DNA of 64,000 bases. Source: Deltaproteobacteria bacterium. GTDB lineage: Bacteria > Desulfobacterota > GWC2-55-46. This document shows, one piece after another, positions 36,645 through 47,011 of the stretch. Made by a program: the position numbers and the translations under genes. Location: NCBI GenBank assembly GCA_016218105.1, contig JACRET010000068.1, positions 1-64,000 of the forward strand, read 5' to 3'. Under the pieces are notes generated by a model. It saw nothing but the letters and a program-made list of their open reading frames with translations, did no database searches and was not told where the DNA came from. The stretch's first letter is position 1, and every line of letters begins with the position of its first letter.

Positions 36645-38348
36645 TCAATCTAGGGACTGCGTCGCCTGGAGCACCTCTTCAACTGTCGTGTGCCCACCGA
36701 CGACGGCCCTTATGCCCTGTACCCTTAAGGTTTTAAACCCCTTCTTTTTAGCCGCCTCAAGTATCACGTTATTGCTCGCCTTGGACAGGATCAGAGACCT
36801 GATATCGTCGTCGATGACCAGGACTTCGTATATGCCGAGCCTGCCCTTGAGCCCGGTATCCTTGCAGGCTGCGCATCCGTTTCCCTTGTAGAACAGCGGC
36901 ACCTTGCCGGTAAACCTTACCCCGAGATCTTCTATCATCCTCGGGTCGGCCTCGTAGGATGCCGAACAATTCTTGCAGATCTTTCTTACCAGTCTCTGGC
37001 CGACTATGCAGGTAAGGGCCGATGACAGGAGGTAAGGCTCCACGCCCATATCGCGGAGCCTTGAGACCGTGCCTATGGCGTCGTTTGTGTGCAGCGTTGA
37101 AATGACGAGGTGGCCGGTAAGGGCCGCGTGTATAGCTATCTCGGCCGTCTCCTTGTCCCTTATCTCTCCGATCATGACTATGTCAGGGTCCTGCCTTAAG
37201 ATATGCCTTAATGCGCTGGCGAACGTTATCCCGACCTTTGTATTGACCTGCACCTGGTTTACCCTCTTAAGGTGATACTCGACCGGGTCCTCTACGGTCA
37301 CTATATTCTTGTCAATGGTATTGAGGAGGCTCAAGAGCGTATAAGAGGTCGTGGTCTTGCCGCTTCCAGTCGGCCCTGTAATAAGTATCATGCCGTAGGG
37401 TCTTCTTATGACTCTCCGCAAGACATCGAGGACGTCAGGGAATGGGGTCAGGCTTTCTATGTCAAGCGCCATGCTGGACTTGTCGAGGAGCCTTAAGACC
37501 GCCTTCTCCCCGAATATAGTCGGAAGCGTCGAGAGCCTTATGTCTATGTCGCGGCTTCCCAGCTTTACCAGAAAGCGCCCGTCCTGCGGAAGCCTCTTTT
37601 CAGCTATGTCAAGCTCGCCTAATATCTTCATCCTGGATATGACGGCCGGGTGGAGTTTTAGAGGCAGGTTTATGGTCTCGGTCAGCACCCCGTCTATACG
37701 GAGCCTGATCCGGAGCGTATCCTCATCAGGCTCGATGTGTATGTCCGACGCGTTGTCTATAACGGCCCTTGAGATGAGCAGATTCACGAGCTGTACTACT
37801 GATGTCTCGCCTGCTATCTTCTCCAGTTTTTCGGGCAGGTCCTCCTCGCCTTTAAGCAGCTCTAGTCCGGAGGACTGGACTTTTTTAATCATCTCCTCAA
37901 GCGAGGTCTCCATCCCGTAATACTGGTTGATGGCCCTCAAGATCTCGGTCTCGGTAGTCACGACCGGGATTATGTTCTTGCGGGTGATCTTTTTGATCTC
38001 ATCGATAGCGAATACGTTTAGCGGGTCGAGCATCGCGACCTTGAGGTCTTCGCCTTCAAGCGTGAAAGGGACTATCATGTAGCGTCTTGCGATCGCTTCC
38101 GGGACGAGCTTTATCGTCAGCGGGTCAAGGATCGAGTTTGAGAGCATCACCGACGGCATACCGTACTGTTCGGCAAGCGCCTTGGAGATGTCTTCTTCGG
38201 TAGCGTACCCCAGGTTTACGGTTACTTTACCTATACGTGTATTGGTTCTCTTCCCTATCCTCAGTACTTCTTCAAGCTGTGTTTCATTAAGTAGCCCTTT
38301 GGACTTGAGTATCTCGCCGAGAGGCTGGATTTTTTTGATTACGGTCAT
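36645..38348 (-). CDS. mshE: Pilus assembly ATPase MshE (GspE/PilB family)
   Basis: Hexameric extension ATPase of 567 aa. The N-terminus has two tandem 24-residue MshEN-type motifs (9-32 and 38-61) with a 5-residue spacer, the arrangement that binds cyclic di-GMP in MshE; the second is intact (R38...Q61) but the first has Pro and Gly at the Arg and Gln positions. The catalytic domain has Walker A GPTGSGKTT (325-333), Asp box, Walker B (DPDIVMIGEIRD), His box, and a four-Cys zinc site (CKNC...CAAC). GGAGG precedes the ATG. First gene of the msh locus. Confidence 0.92.
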   Translation of the reverse strand: MTVIKKIQPLGEILKSKGLLNETQLEEVLRIGKRTNTRIGKVTVNLGYATEEDISKALAEQYGMPSVMLSNSILDPLTIKLVPEAIARRYMIVPFTLEGEDLKVAMLDPLNVFAIDEIKKITRKNIIPVVTTETEILRAINQYYGMETSLEEMIKKVQSSGLELLKGEEDLPEKLEKIAGETSVVQLVNLLISRAVIDNASDIHIEPDEDTLRIRLRIDGVLTETINLPLKLHPAVISRMKILGELDIAEKRLPQDGRFLVKLGSRDIDIRLSTLPTIFGEKAVLRLLDKSSMALDIESLTPFPDVLDVLRRVIRRPYGMILITGPTGSGKTTTSYTLLSLLNTIDKNIVTVEDPVEYHLKRVNQVQVNTKVGITFASALRHILRQDPDIVMIGEIRDKETAEIAIHAALTGHLVISTLHTNDAIGTVSRLRDMGVEPYLLSSALTCIVGQRLVRKICKNCSASYEADPRMIEDLGVRFTGKVPLFYKGNGCAACKDTGLKGRLGIYEVLVIDDDIRSLILSKASNNVILEAAKKKGFKTLRVQGIRAVVGGHTTVEEVLQATQSLD

Positions 38349-38408
38349 TTTCCTCCGCCAGGTATGGCCAGGTATGGAGCGCGTGAAAGGGTTAAGATAT
38401 TTTTTGCA

Positions 38409-38437
38409 AAGATATCCTAAGGTGTACTCCTTGTCAA
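38409..38437 (-). promoter_or_regulatory. Sigma70-like promoter for the msh locus
   Basis: Minus strand TTGACA (38432-38437) and TATCTT (38409-38414, 4 of 6) are spaced by 17 bp, about 60 bp before mshE. The leader contains a 10-bp direct repeat CCAGGTATGG (38358-38377) of unknown meaning. The gap 38349-38641 holds otherwise only the repeat at 38552 and the acl terminator. Confidence 0.6.
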
Positions 38438-38551
38438 ATCAAATCACGCCGCGGCCCAAAGATACACCCTGATGGCTTTTATTATAAAACATAACCCTTT
38501 GAAAAAAAAGCGGTTTCCATATACATATATATCGCCCGTAAACCGATGCCC

Positions 38552-38572
38552 TTTAACGGGTTGCTGAAAAAC
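38552..38572 (+). repeat. 21-bp repeat, copy 2
   Basis: Inverted copy (20 of 21) of 23091-23111, core GGTTGCTGAAAAAC. It lies just downstream of the acl operon terminator, outside any gene. Confidence 0.6.
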
Positions 38573-38580
38573 CGGAAATT

Positions 38581-38615
38581 AAAAAAAGGCCCGGGGTGAC
38601 AACCCCGGGCCTTTT
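38581..38615 (-). terminator. Intrinsic terminator of icd-aclB-aclA
   Basis: Minus strand GGCCCGGGG pairs with CCCCGGGCC around a 6-nt loop, preceded by AAAA and followed by TTTTTTT. It lies 27 bp after the aclA stop. A textbook rho-independent terminator. Confidence 0.92.
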
Positions 38616-38641
38616 CGCTAATCCTTAAACAGAGAAACCAG

Positions 38642-41353
38642 TTATCCTACGAACGAGCACTTGGAAGCCGCCGTCCTTGTGTCCATGTTACGGCCTCTGT
38701 TTATGTGGTCGTCTATCTCAGCTGCGCAGCCTATCATCCTGCCGTAGAGGAATGTAGTGAACGCGGCGCCCTCTACTTCCTTATCCGACATCTTGCCGGA
38801 ATTGAAGGCCTCCCAAACGATCTTCAGGAGTATTACCGCTATCACGGCATCCACGTTTACGCAGTATACGTTTGAGCTTACCTTCGCGTCGAAGAGCGCC
38901 TTTACCAGGTTCTGGTAGAAGTCCAGGAATACGTTATATATCCCCTTCTCCTCGAAAAGGGAGGCTACAAACCTTTCCCTGGGATCGAAGTTCACTTCCT
39001 TGCCCTTGAAGATGGGATGGTTTACGCAAGGGATCTTTAAATATTCGATATTTCCGAATGCCTTCTGGTCCGCCTTGTACTTAGCGTATCCCTTGGCGTA
39101 TTCATCGGCTATCGCCTTCAGATTAAGGTTATGGGATTTATTCGATGGGTCGTTAAGCCCTGTAGACTTGAACCTGTCTATCAGGAAAGCTATGGCCTCA
39201 TAGCCGTTTCCGCCGTGGGCGAAGCCGGTGTGCGTAAGGAAGCCGATGAACGCCTTGTTGATTTGCACCCTGTGCGGGTCTTCGGGGCCGTCCGCGCTGA
39301 CCCCGCCTTTGCAGCCCTGCGCCGATATGGTGCCGGGGCCGTTTGAGATGATAAGGCCCAGGAGCATCGAGAACTCGAACCGCTCTATCTCAGTCGGCTT
39401 CCTGCCGATAAGCCCGAGAAACGACGCGTCCGTAAACGTCCAGTCATTTATCAGCTCATCGTTCTTTATGCCGCAGAAACTGTCTTTTTTGTGCTTCGCG
39501 CCTGTGACGCTGCACCCGACAAAGCTTGAGAATATCCTTGAGTACCAGGGCAGCGCCGTGATGGTGACCTTGGATATTGACCTCTTGATGAGAGGCTCCC
39601 ACCCAAGCGTCATCCAGATAGCGGCAAAAAGCGCGTCTGTCGAAGGCTTGCCACCGGCGGCTTCCTTTACGAACTCGATGAATACGGATTTCTTGCCGAG
39701 GGAGTCTATCTTCTTTAATATCACCTTTGAAAGCGAATCGTCCTTTGAGGCCGTAAGGGCTTTCCTGGCGTCAGCCGACAGGCCCTTTAGTATTTCCTTG
39801 TAATCGCAGGCGTCCGCCGCTGATACCATGCCGGAGTTCTGGAAAAGCTCTAAAAGCTCATTTGAAACCGCGATAGCGCCCTTGACCCTGCCTTTCCCGA
39901 TAATGGATATGGCGGCGGAAAGGACTGTATTCGGGGAGCTTTCCGACTCTCTGGCGGCGTCGGCCGCGATATTGGCGGCGTCATCGGCATGGTTTAGATA
40001 AGCGTTGAAAGCGACGTTTAAGAGCGCCCTTTCGTATTCGGACGGATATCTCTTCAAGAGCGAGAAGTATAAATTCTCTTCAAGCGAGCGTTTGGAGGCG
40101 TCGAGCATGGTGACGTTATGGAGCTTCGTCACCTGGGTGTTCGGGTCCATCATCGACGCGCCGCTTGCGTCCTTCATCGCCTGCCTGGGGAACTGCGCGC
40201 CTACCTGCTTGTTTATATGGTCTATCTGCTCGTCATAAGGAGATTCCGCCCTGACGACGGGGGCGTCAAGCTCGCTGGGTATGGCCAGGCCGGCGTTATT
40301 CGCAAACCAGCACTTAAGGGACAGATCGCCCTTTGCCTCGAAGTCGGGCTTTATGCCGTTAAGCTCCATTACCTTCGTAAGGGCCTCCGGTATATGGGCG
40401 ATGTTGGTAACTACAGCGCCTTTCTTTGAAAATATCGGGGTCTGCGGGGTGTATATGCCGTCGACGCCGAAGTAATCCATGTACCACTGCTCTTTTGCCT
40501 TTGCGTCGTCGCCCGATCCGGCGAGACTGCCGGCATGACCGCATGCCTTCGTCAAACGGGCCTTCCAGCGTCCGACCACGCAGGCAACCGTTGGCTTGTT
40601 GATCTCAAGGCCGTGCTCGTAATACCCGCCCGGCTCCGTATAGATAACGGCGGCCTTGCTCCTGGAGTCATTGTCGAGGGCATGGAAGAACTCCCTGGGG
40701 GCATAGTGGATATACACGTCCTTGCCGCTGGATATCGAAGTCGTCGTGCCCCATCCTTTCGTAAGGAGGTATACGGCGATGGTGGTCGTGAAGTTTCCTG
40801 AGTTTGAAAATAACGCTATGGAGCCTTTTACAAGGGACTCTTCAGGCTTATTGCCGCCGAGCGCCCCGCCTATCCTCACCTTGTTCCATGCATCGGCCAC
40901 CCCAAGGCAGTTCCCGCCGAATACGTCTATGCCGTTTGTCTGGCATATGGCCCTTACTATCCTCGCGTCGTTTACGGAGATCTTCTCGGTGAGTATTATG
41001 ACCTTTTTAAGGTCGGGATTGTGTCTTACGGCCTCAGCCACGCCGTCCTTCACCCCTGACGGAGGGAGATATATGACCGCCGTATTGAATTTCAGCCCCG
41101 CCTTTATTCCCTCTTTCACGGAGTTGAAGACCGGTATGTTCCCGATCTTTGTCTCAACGACCTGGCCGCTTCTTCCGGGGCTCGTACCGAAGACCACGTT
41201 CCCGCCAGAGTATACATGGCTTACGGGAGTGACGGTCTTGCTCTCGTTACCGGTTATGTTGAATACGCATACCCGGTCTTCCCTGGTGGCGATTTCAGCG
41301 AGTGAGTTTATTCCGACATAATAAGGAAATTTTTTAACGCCTTCTTTGTGCAT
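38642..41353 (-). CDS. aclA: ATP-citrate lyase, large (alpha) subunit, extended form
   Basis: Catalytic subunit that, with AclB, cleaves citrate with ATP and CoA into acetyl-CoA and oxaloacetate, the key step of the reductive TCA cycle. Residues 1-340 are a succinyl-CoA-synthetase alpha-like part, with NSGNFTTTIA and the phosphohistidine H273 in CGHAGSLAG. The C-terminal part is citrate-synthase-like (SFLGLIGRKPTEIERFEF, GFAHGGNGYEA, VNHPIFKGKEV..DPRE). At 903 aa it is about 290 residues longer than Chlorobium-type AclA (about 610). The excess around 390-620 contains a second, weaker citrate-synthase-like stretch (423-500), suggesting an internal duplication. It may belong to the divergent ACL type reported in some Nitrospirota and magnetotactic cocci. 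GAGG precedes the ATG. Confidence 0.88.
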   Translation of the reverse strand: MHKEGVKKFPYYVGINSLAEIATREDRVCVFNITGNESKTVTPVSHVYSGGNVVFGTSPGRSGQVVETKIGNIPVFNSVKEGIKAGLKFNTAVIYLPPSGVKDGVAEAVRHNPDLKKVIILTEKISVNDARIVRAICQTNGIDVFGGNCLGVADAWNKVRIGGALGGNKPEESLVKGSIALFSNSGNFTTTIAVYLLTKGWGTTTSISSGKDVYIHYAPREFFHALDNDSRSKAAVIYTEPGGYYEHGLEINKPTVACVVGRWKARLTKACGHAGSLAGSGDDAKAKEQWYMDYFGVDGIYTPQTPIFSKKGAVVTNIAHIPEALTKVMELNGIKPDFEAKGDLSLKCWFANNAGLAIPSELDAPVVRAESPYDEQIDHINKQVGAQFPRQAMKDASGASMMDPNTQVTKLHNVTMLDASKRSLEENLYFSLLKRYPSEYERALLNVAFNAYLNHADDAANIAADAARESESSPNTVLSAAISIIGKGRVKGAIAVSNELLELFQNSGMVSAADACDYKEILKGLSADARKALTASKDDSLSKVILKKIDSLGKKSVFIEFVKEAAGGKPSTDALFAAIWMTLGWEPLIKRSISKVTITALPWYSRIFSSFVGCSVTGAKHKKDSFCGIKNDELINDWTFTDASFLGLIGRKPTEIERFEFSMLLGLIISNGPGTISAQGCKGGVSADGPEDPHRVQINKAFIGFLTHTGFAHGGNGYEAIAFLIDRFKSTGLNDPSNKSHNLNLKAIADEYAKGYAKYKADQKAFGNIEYLKIPCVNHPIFKGKEVNFDPRERFVASLFEEKGIYNVFLDFYQNLVKALFDAKVSSNVYCVNVDAVIAVILLKIVWEAFNSGKMSDKEVEGAAFTTFLYGRMIGCAAEIDDHINRGRNMDTRTAASKCSFVG

Positions 41354-41387
41354 GGCTCATCCTCGTTAGGTTGTAATTTCGATGGAC

Positions 41388-42692
41388 TTACTTTGCGGCT
41401 ACACCGGCCCTGGACCCCGAGAACATCGGGTTGGAGCTATTGGCAAAAAGCGCCCTGCCTTCCTTCTCCATCCATTTATCGACGTTTAAAGCATAGTTTA
41501 CGACCTCGCTCATGGCTGAGTCATGGCCGAATATCCTGTAAGGAAGTTTTAAATTCTCCAGAGTATCTCTCATATAGGCCATGCCGCGTATGAGGTTCGG
41601 GCCGCCCCTGCCGATAACGACATACAGGGGTGTGGGGCCGTTCTTGTGGAAGTAATCCTTCAAGGCGTCCGCCATTGCCCTGAATGTCTCGAAGATATCG
41701 GTGTTGTTGGCCTTGCCGCCGATGATGAACAGGACGTTTGACTGCTTGAGCCAGTACTTGAAGCATATCCTTGATATCTGGAACATCTTCTCGTAGGGCG
41801 GGTTGCCTCCGAAGTCGGAGGATATCGTGGCCCTCTCGCCCAAAAGCTCGGTCACGAGGGCGTTGGCGCCGCCGCCGAATGTAGGGGCGGTTATCGTGCC
41901 CCTGGGATTGATGACGAAGACGTCGCTCTGGCCCTGATATGTGCGAAGCTGGTTGATCTCCTGCTCGAATTCCGAATAGTCTGAAGCGAAGAGGTGCGCG
42001 GGAAGCTCAAGCCTCTTCCAGGCCGGGTTGTCGAGGTCGAACGAGCCCTTGAAGTCGCAGGCAACAGGCACCAGCCTGCCCTTGCTGTCCGGGGACATCC
42101 TTATCGGATTAAGCTCCAGTGTCGACATCCCGTAGTTGTTATAAAGCGTCCATAGCTTGGGAAGGTTCTGCACGAGCGGGCTGATTATTTCGCTCGGCGC
42201 CCCAAGCTCCGTAAGCGCGTTGGATATATGGAATGATTTAAGGCCAGTGAGCGCGTCGAAAGGAATTTCCCTTATCTTGTCTTTGGGAAGCTCTTCGATG
42301 TCCATGCCGCCGTGATGGGTGATCGTCATTATCGGCGCGCGGTATAAGGTGGAGTCGGAAATGGAAAAGTAAACCTCGTGCTCAGCCGGCACCCCGCCTT
42401 CGAAGGTCACGCCGTCGGCCTTTACGGTGGTGTTGCCGAATGTATGCTCGATAAAATATAATCTTTCTTTTTCCTTAAGGGCGGTGGCTATGTCCTTTGC
42501 CCTGCCAATAAGGCCAGCCTTGCCCTTCTTACCGACTCCGCCCTTGAATATGGGTTTTATGAACACCTGTCCGCATCTCTTGATGAGGTCTTTTATCTCA
42601 TCAACGCTGGCTTCAGGGCCGAGCACCTCGGCTGAAGGGAATTCAACCCGTTTTAAGAGCTTACCTCCCCAAAGAAGGCCTGTAAGTTGCAT
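41388..42692 (-). CDS. aclB: ATP-citrate lyase, small (beta) subunit
   Basis: ATP-grasp subunit of 434 aa, related to succinyl-CoA synthetase beta, which with AclA forms the heteromeric enzyme. The nucleotide-binding part is N-terminal (VFIKPIFKGGVGKKGKAGLIG and the substrate-metal region STLELNPIRMSP at about 190-200), and the CoA-ligase-like part follows (TAPTFGGGANALVTELL, SSDFGGNPPYEKMF, IIGGKANNTDIF, VVIGRGGPNLIRGM). A good GGAGG lies before the ATG. It sits between icd and aclA with gaps of 49 and 34 bp. Succinyl-CoA synthetase is excluded by the partner gene and by the FGGN-type CoA-ligase region. Confidence 0.9.
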   Translation of the reverse strand: MQLTGLLWGGKLLKRVEFPSAEVLGPEASVDEIKDLIKRCGQVFIKPIFKGGVGKKGKAGLIGRAKDIATALKEKERLYFIEHTFGNTTVKADGVTFEGGVPAEHEVYFSISDSTLYRAPIMTITHHGGMDIEELPKDKIREIPFDALTGLKSFHISNALTELGAPSEIISPLVQNLPKLWTLYNNYGMSTLELNPIRMSPDSKGRLVPVACDFKGSFDLDNPAWKRLELPAHLFASDYSEFEQEINQLRTYQGQSDVFVINPRGTITAPTFGGGANALVTELLGERATISSDFGGNPPYEKMFQISRICFKYWLKQSNVLFIIGGKANNTDIFETFRAMADALKDYFHKNGPTPLYVVIGRGGPNLIRGMAYMRDTLENLKLPYRIFGHDSAMSEVVNYALNVDKWMEKEGRALFANSSNPMFSGSRAGVAAK

Positions 42693-42741
42693 AACTACCT
42701 CCGTTACTCTTTATCGTTGATGCGATTACCTGAAGCGCCGC

Positions 42742-45054
<2,313 letters not shown>

Positions 45055-45110
45055 TTATGGATGGGAACTCAGCGGCCTGCCGCCATCCGTCCGCCGTTAT
45101 CCCTCAAAAC

Positions 45111-45174
45111 AAAAAAAACCGCCTGGGTGCGCAAAAAAAATGAATTATCTTCATCGTTTTTTTGCCCAGACGGT
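45111..45174 (-). terminator. Riboswitch expression-platform terminator
   Basis: Minus strand CCGTCTGGG (within 45164-45174) pairs with CCCAGGCGG (45119-45127), with flanking A7/T8 runs adding pairs, and is followed by eight T (45111-45118). Its 5' arm is the same segment that forms the pseudoknot of the aptamer, so ligand binding should prevent termination (ON switch). Confidence 0.9.
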
Positions 45175-45240
45175 CGGCTCTTATATTCTGGTTCCCGCTT
45201 CCCGGTGGTGACCACCTTGATTCCGTCAGTCGCGGTTTCC
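45163..45240 (-). promoter_or_regulatory. ZTP (pfl) riboswitch aptamer upstream of icd-aclBA
   Basis: The minus strand contains the conserved ZTP riboswitch parts in order: CCGCGACTGACGG, hairpin GGTGG-TCA-CCACC, GGGAAGCGG closing the first domain, a variable linker, and GACCGTCTGGGCA. Against the usual CGTGACTGGCG / CCGCCTGGGC, the changes G to A and C to T are compensatory: GACGG pairs with CCGTC in the pseudoknot. ZTP riboswitches sense ZTP/ZMP, which accumulate when 10-formyl-tetrahydrofolate is short, and usually control purine or one-carbon genes. Here the next gene on this strand is icd. The 371-bp gap 44965-45335 contains this element, its promoter and terminator, and no gene. Confidence 0.93.
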
Positions 45241-45267
45241 TGGCTGCTGCCTATGTTTAGCGGAGAA

Positions 45268-45296
45268 AATATACAGGAAAGCAGGATAATTGTCAA
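45268..45296 (-). promoter_or_regulatory. Strong sigma70-type promoter of the riboswitch transcript
   Basis: Minus strand TTGACA (45291-45296) and TATATT (45268-45273, 5 of 6) with an optimal 17-bp spacer. Transcription should start near 45261, about 20 nt before the aptamer. It lies 40 bp after the HIT gene stop. Confidence 0.82.
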
Positions 45297-45335
45297 GGGG
45301 ATTTTATGCCTGAACGGAGGCGCTTTTAAAGTGAT

Positions 45336-45815
45336 TTAGAGCCGGTCGAAGAAGGGCTTGAGGGTGGCATATGTCGTTTTAAGGTGCTCAGGCATGACCT
45401 TTACGTCCGCGAGCACCGGCATGAAATTCATATCCCCGTTCCACCGGGGCACGACGTGCATGTGAAGATGGTCTTCAATGCCAGCGCCTGCGGCCTTCCC
45501 TACATTTATGCCTATGTTGAAGCCGTCGGGCTTGAAGGCTTTTGTCAAAGAAGCTGTCGCATGCCTGAGCAGCCTGAACGCGTCTATCGATTCTTCAGGC
45601 GTGAGCTCTTCTATTTTAGCGACATGCCTCACTGGGGCTATCATCAGGTGGCCGCTGTTGTATGGGAATTTATTCAACAGAACAAGCGACACCGAACCGT
45701 TAAACAGCAGCAGCGCATCTTCCTGTGCTTTAGAAGGGGCAGAGCAGAAGATGCATTTGTCTTCTTTTCCGGCATGGATATACTCTGAGCGCCAGGGGGC
45801 CCATAACTGGTCCAT
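45336..45815 (-). CDS. HIT family hydrolase
   Basis: Histidine-triad protein of 159 aa; the triad is HLHMHVVPRW near residue 117. The N-terminal CIFCSAPS is a two-Cys zinc-type motif found in the Ap4A-phosphorylase/HIT branch, with the substrate-loop NKFPYNSGHLMIAPVRHV. Likely hydrolyses AMP-linked nucleotides such as Ap4A or adenylates. Its ATG shares one base with the stop of the IHF/HU gene (TAATG), so the two are coupled. Exact substrate unknown. Confidence 0.9.
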   Translation of the reverse strand: MDQLWAPWRSEYIHAGKEDKCIFCSAPSKAQEDALLLFNGSVSLVLLNKFPYNSGHLMIAPVRHVAKIEELTPEESIDAFRLLRHATASLTKAFKPDGFNIGINVGKAAGAGIEDHLHMHVVPRWNGDMNFMPVLADVKVMPEHLKTTYATLKPFFDRL

Positions 45816-46102
45816 TATGCTTCGTCCGTATTGATCCTTTCCCTGATCTCTTTACCGGCTTTGAAGAATGGCACCCTCTTCGACTCTATGAAGATATTTT
45901 CCCCGGACTTTGGGTTTCTCCCCTGCCTGCCGTCACGCGCTTTTATTTTAAAGCTGCCAAAGCCGCGTATCTCGACCTTGTCACCTTTAGACAGGCTCGA
46001 TGACATGGAATCGAAAAGGGTATCGACTATTATCTCCACGTCTTTTCTTGAGAAGTTGCTGACCTTTGAGGCCACAAGTTCTATCAATTCACTCTTGGTC
46101 AT
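45815..46102 (-). CDS. IHF/HU-family DNA-bending protein
   Basis: Protein of 95 aa matching the IHF/HU fold: MTKSELIELVASK start, dimer core GDKVEIRGFGSFKIKARDGRQGRNPKSGE with the DNA-inserting Pro in the NP motif, and C-terminal VPFFKAGKEIRERIN. Gene order rpsA-sppA-this gene is the usual position of the IHF beta subunit (ihfB/himD) in proteobacteria, so IHF beta is most likely; HU cannot be excluded. Confidence 0.88.
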   Translation of the reverse strand: MTKSELIELVASKVSNFSRKDVEIIVDTLFDSMSSSLSKGDKVEIRGFGSFKIKARDGRQGRNPKSGENIFIESKRVPFFKAGKEIRERINTDEA

Positions 46103-46120
46103 ACAGATGCCTCCTTCTTT

Positions 46121-47002
46121 TTACCTTTCTGGATTTGGTGTCATGTACATAATGCGCATTCCTGAAAAAAGCTCCGTAAAGCTCCTTGCCGCTGATTCCC
46201 CGAAGACAGTATTCCAGAGGCTCATTTTTTTGCTCTCAAGGTATACTACTTCTGGCTTACCTGTAATTCCGGCGAGTTCGGCGCTTATGTCTATCGCGTC
46301 ACGGAGTCCGCCGAGCTCGTCCACGAGGCCTCTTTCCCTTGCCTGCGCCCCGGAGAATATCCTCCCGTCCGCGATCTTCGCCACGTCCTCCACCTTCATA
46401 TTGCGGCCGTCGGCAACGGCCTTTATGAACTGTCCGTTGACGTCGTCGATCACCGACTGCAGGAGCGCCCTCTCCTCAGCCTCCATCTTGCGTAGCGGAG
46501 AGCCGACATCCTTGTACTTGCCGCTTTTTACGACATATCCCTTAAGCCCCAGCTTTGACAGAAGCTCTTCGGCATTAAAGAACTCCACTATCACTCCTAT
46601 GGAGCCCGTAATGGTCCCCGGGTTGGCTACTATCTTGTCGGTCGCAGCCGCCGCGTAATAGCCGCCTGAGGCGGCTATCGTGCCCAGCGAGGCCACGACC
46701 TTCTTTTTTTTACGGAACTTTATTATCTCGCTGTGTATCTCCTGCGAGGGGCCTACCGCCCCGCCGGGAGAATCTATCCTTAATACCACGGCCTTGACAT
46801 CGTCCCTGTCCTCTAGCTCCTGAAACTGCTGGATGGCTTCGGCAGGGTCAGTGATGATGCCTTCAAGCTCGATTACAGCGACCTTGTCCCTTGAGCTGAA
46901 AGAGCCGCCGGTAAAGATGGCTATCACTACCGATAAGGCTGTTATGACCAGGAATAAAGCGCCTATCGCCGCAAAGAGGGTCTTAAGGGTCTCCCATTTC
47001 AT
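46121..47002 (-). CDS. sppA: Signal peptide peptidase SppA
   Basis: Membrane-bound serine protease of 293 aa (short SppA form), anchored by an N-terminal helix (about residues 12-32). It degrades cleaved signal peptides. The catalytic Ser is in GTIAASGGYYAAAATDKI (near 111) and the general-base Lys in KGYVVKSGKYKDVGSPLR (near 163), the Ser-Lys dyad arrangement of bacterial short SppA. It lies between rpsA and the IHF/HU gene, a conserved arrangement. Confidence 0.91.
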   Translation of the reverse strand: MKWETLKTLFAAIGALFLVITALSVVIAIFTGGSFSSRDKVAVIELEGIITDPAEAIQQFQELEDRDDVKAVVLRIDSPGGAVGPSQEIHSEIIKFRKKKKVVASLGTIAASGGYYAAAATDKIVANPGTITGSIGVIVEFFNAEELLSKLGLKGYVVKSGKYKDVGSPLRKMEAEERALLQSVIDDVNGQFIKAVADGRNMKVEDVAKIADGRIFSGAQARERGLVDELGGLRDAIDISAELAGITGKPEVVYLESKKMSLWNTVFGESAARSFTELFSGMRIMYMTPNPER

Positions 47003-47011
47003 GAGGATTTT

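Noticed and set aside
45069..45296. 75-codon minus-strand frame upstream of icd
   Set aside because: It lies across the ZTP aptamer and its terminator; the residues are explained by RNA structure and no Shine-Dalgarno or protein family is seen.
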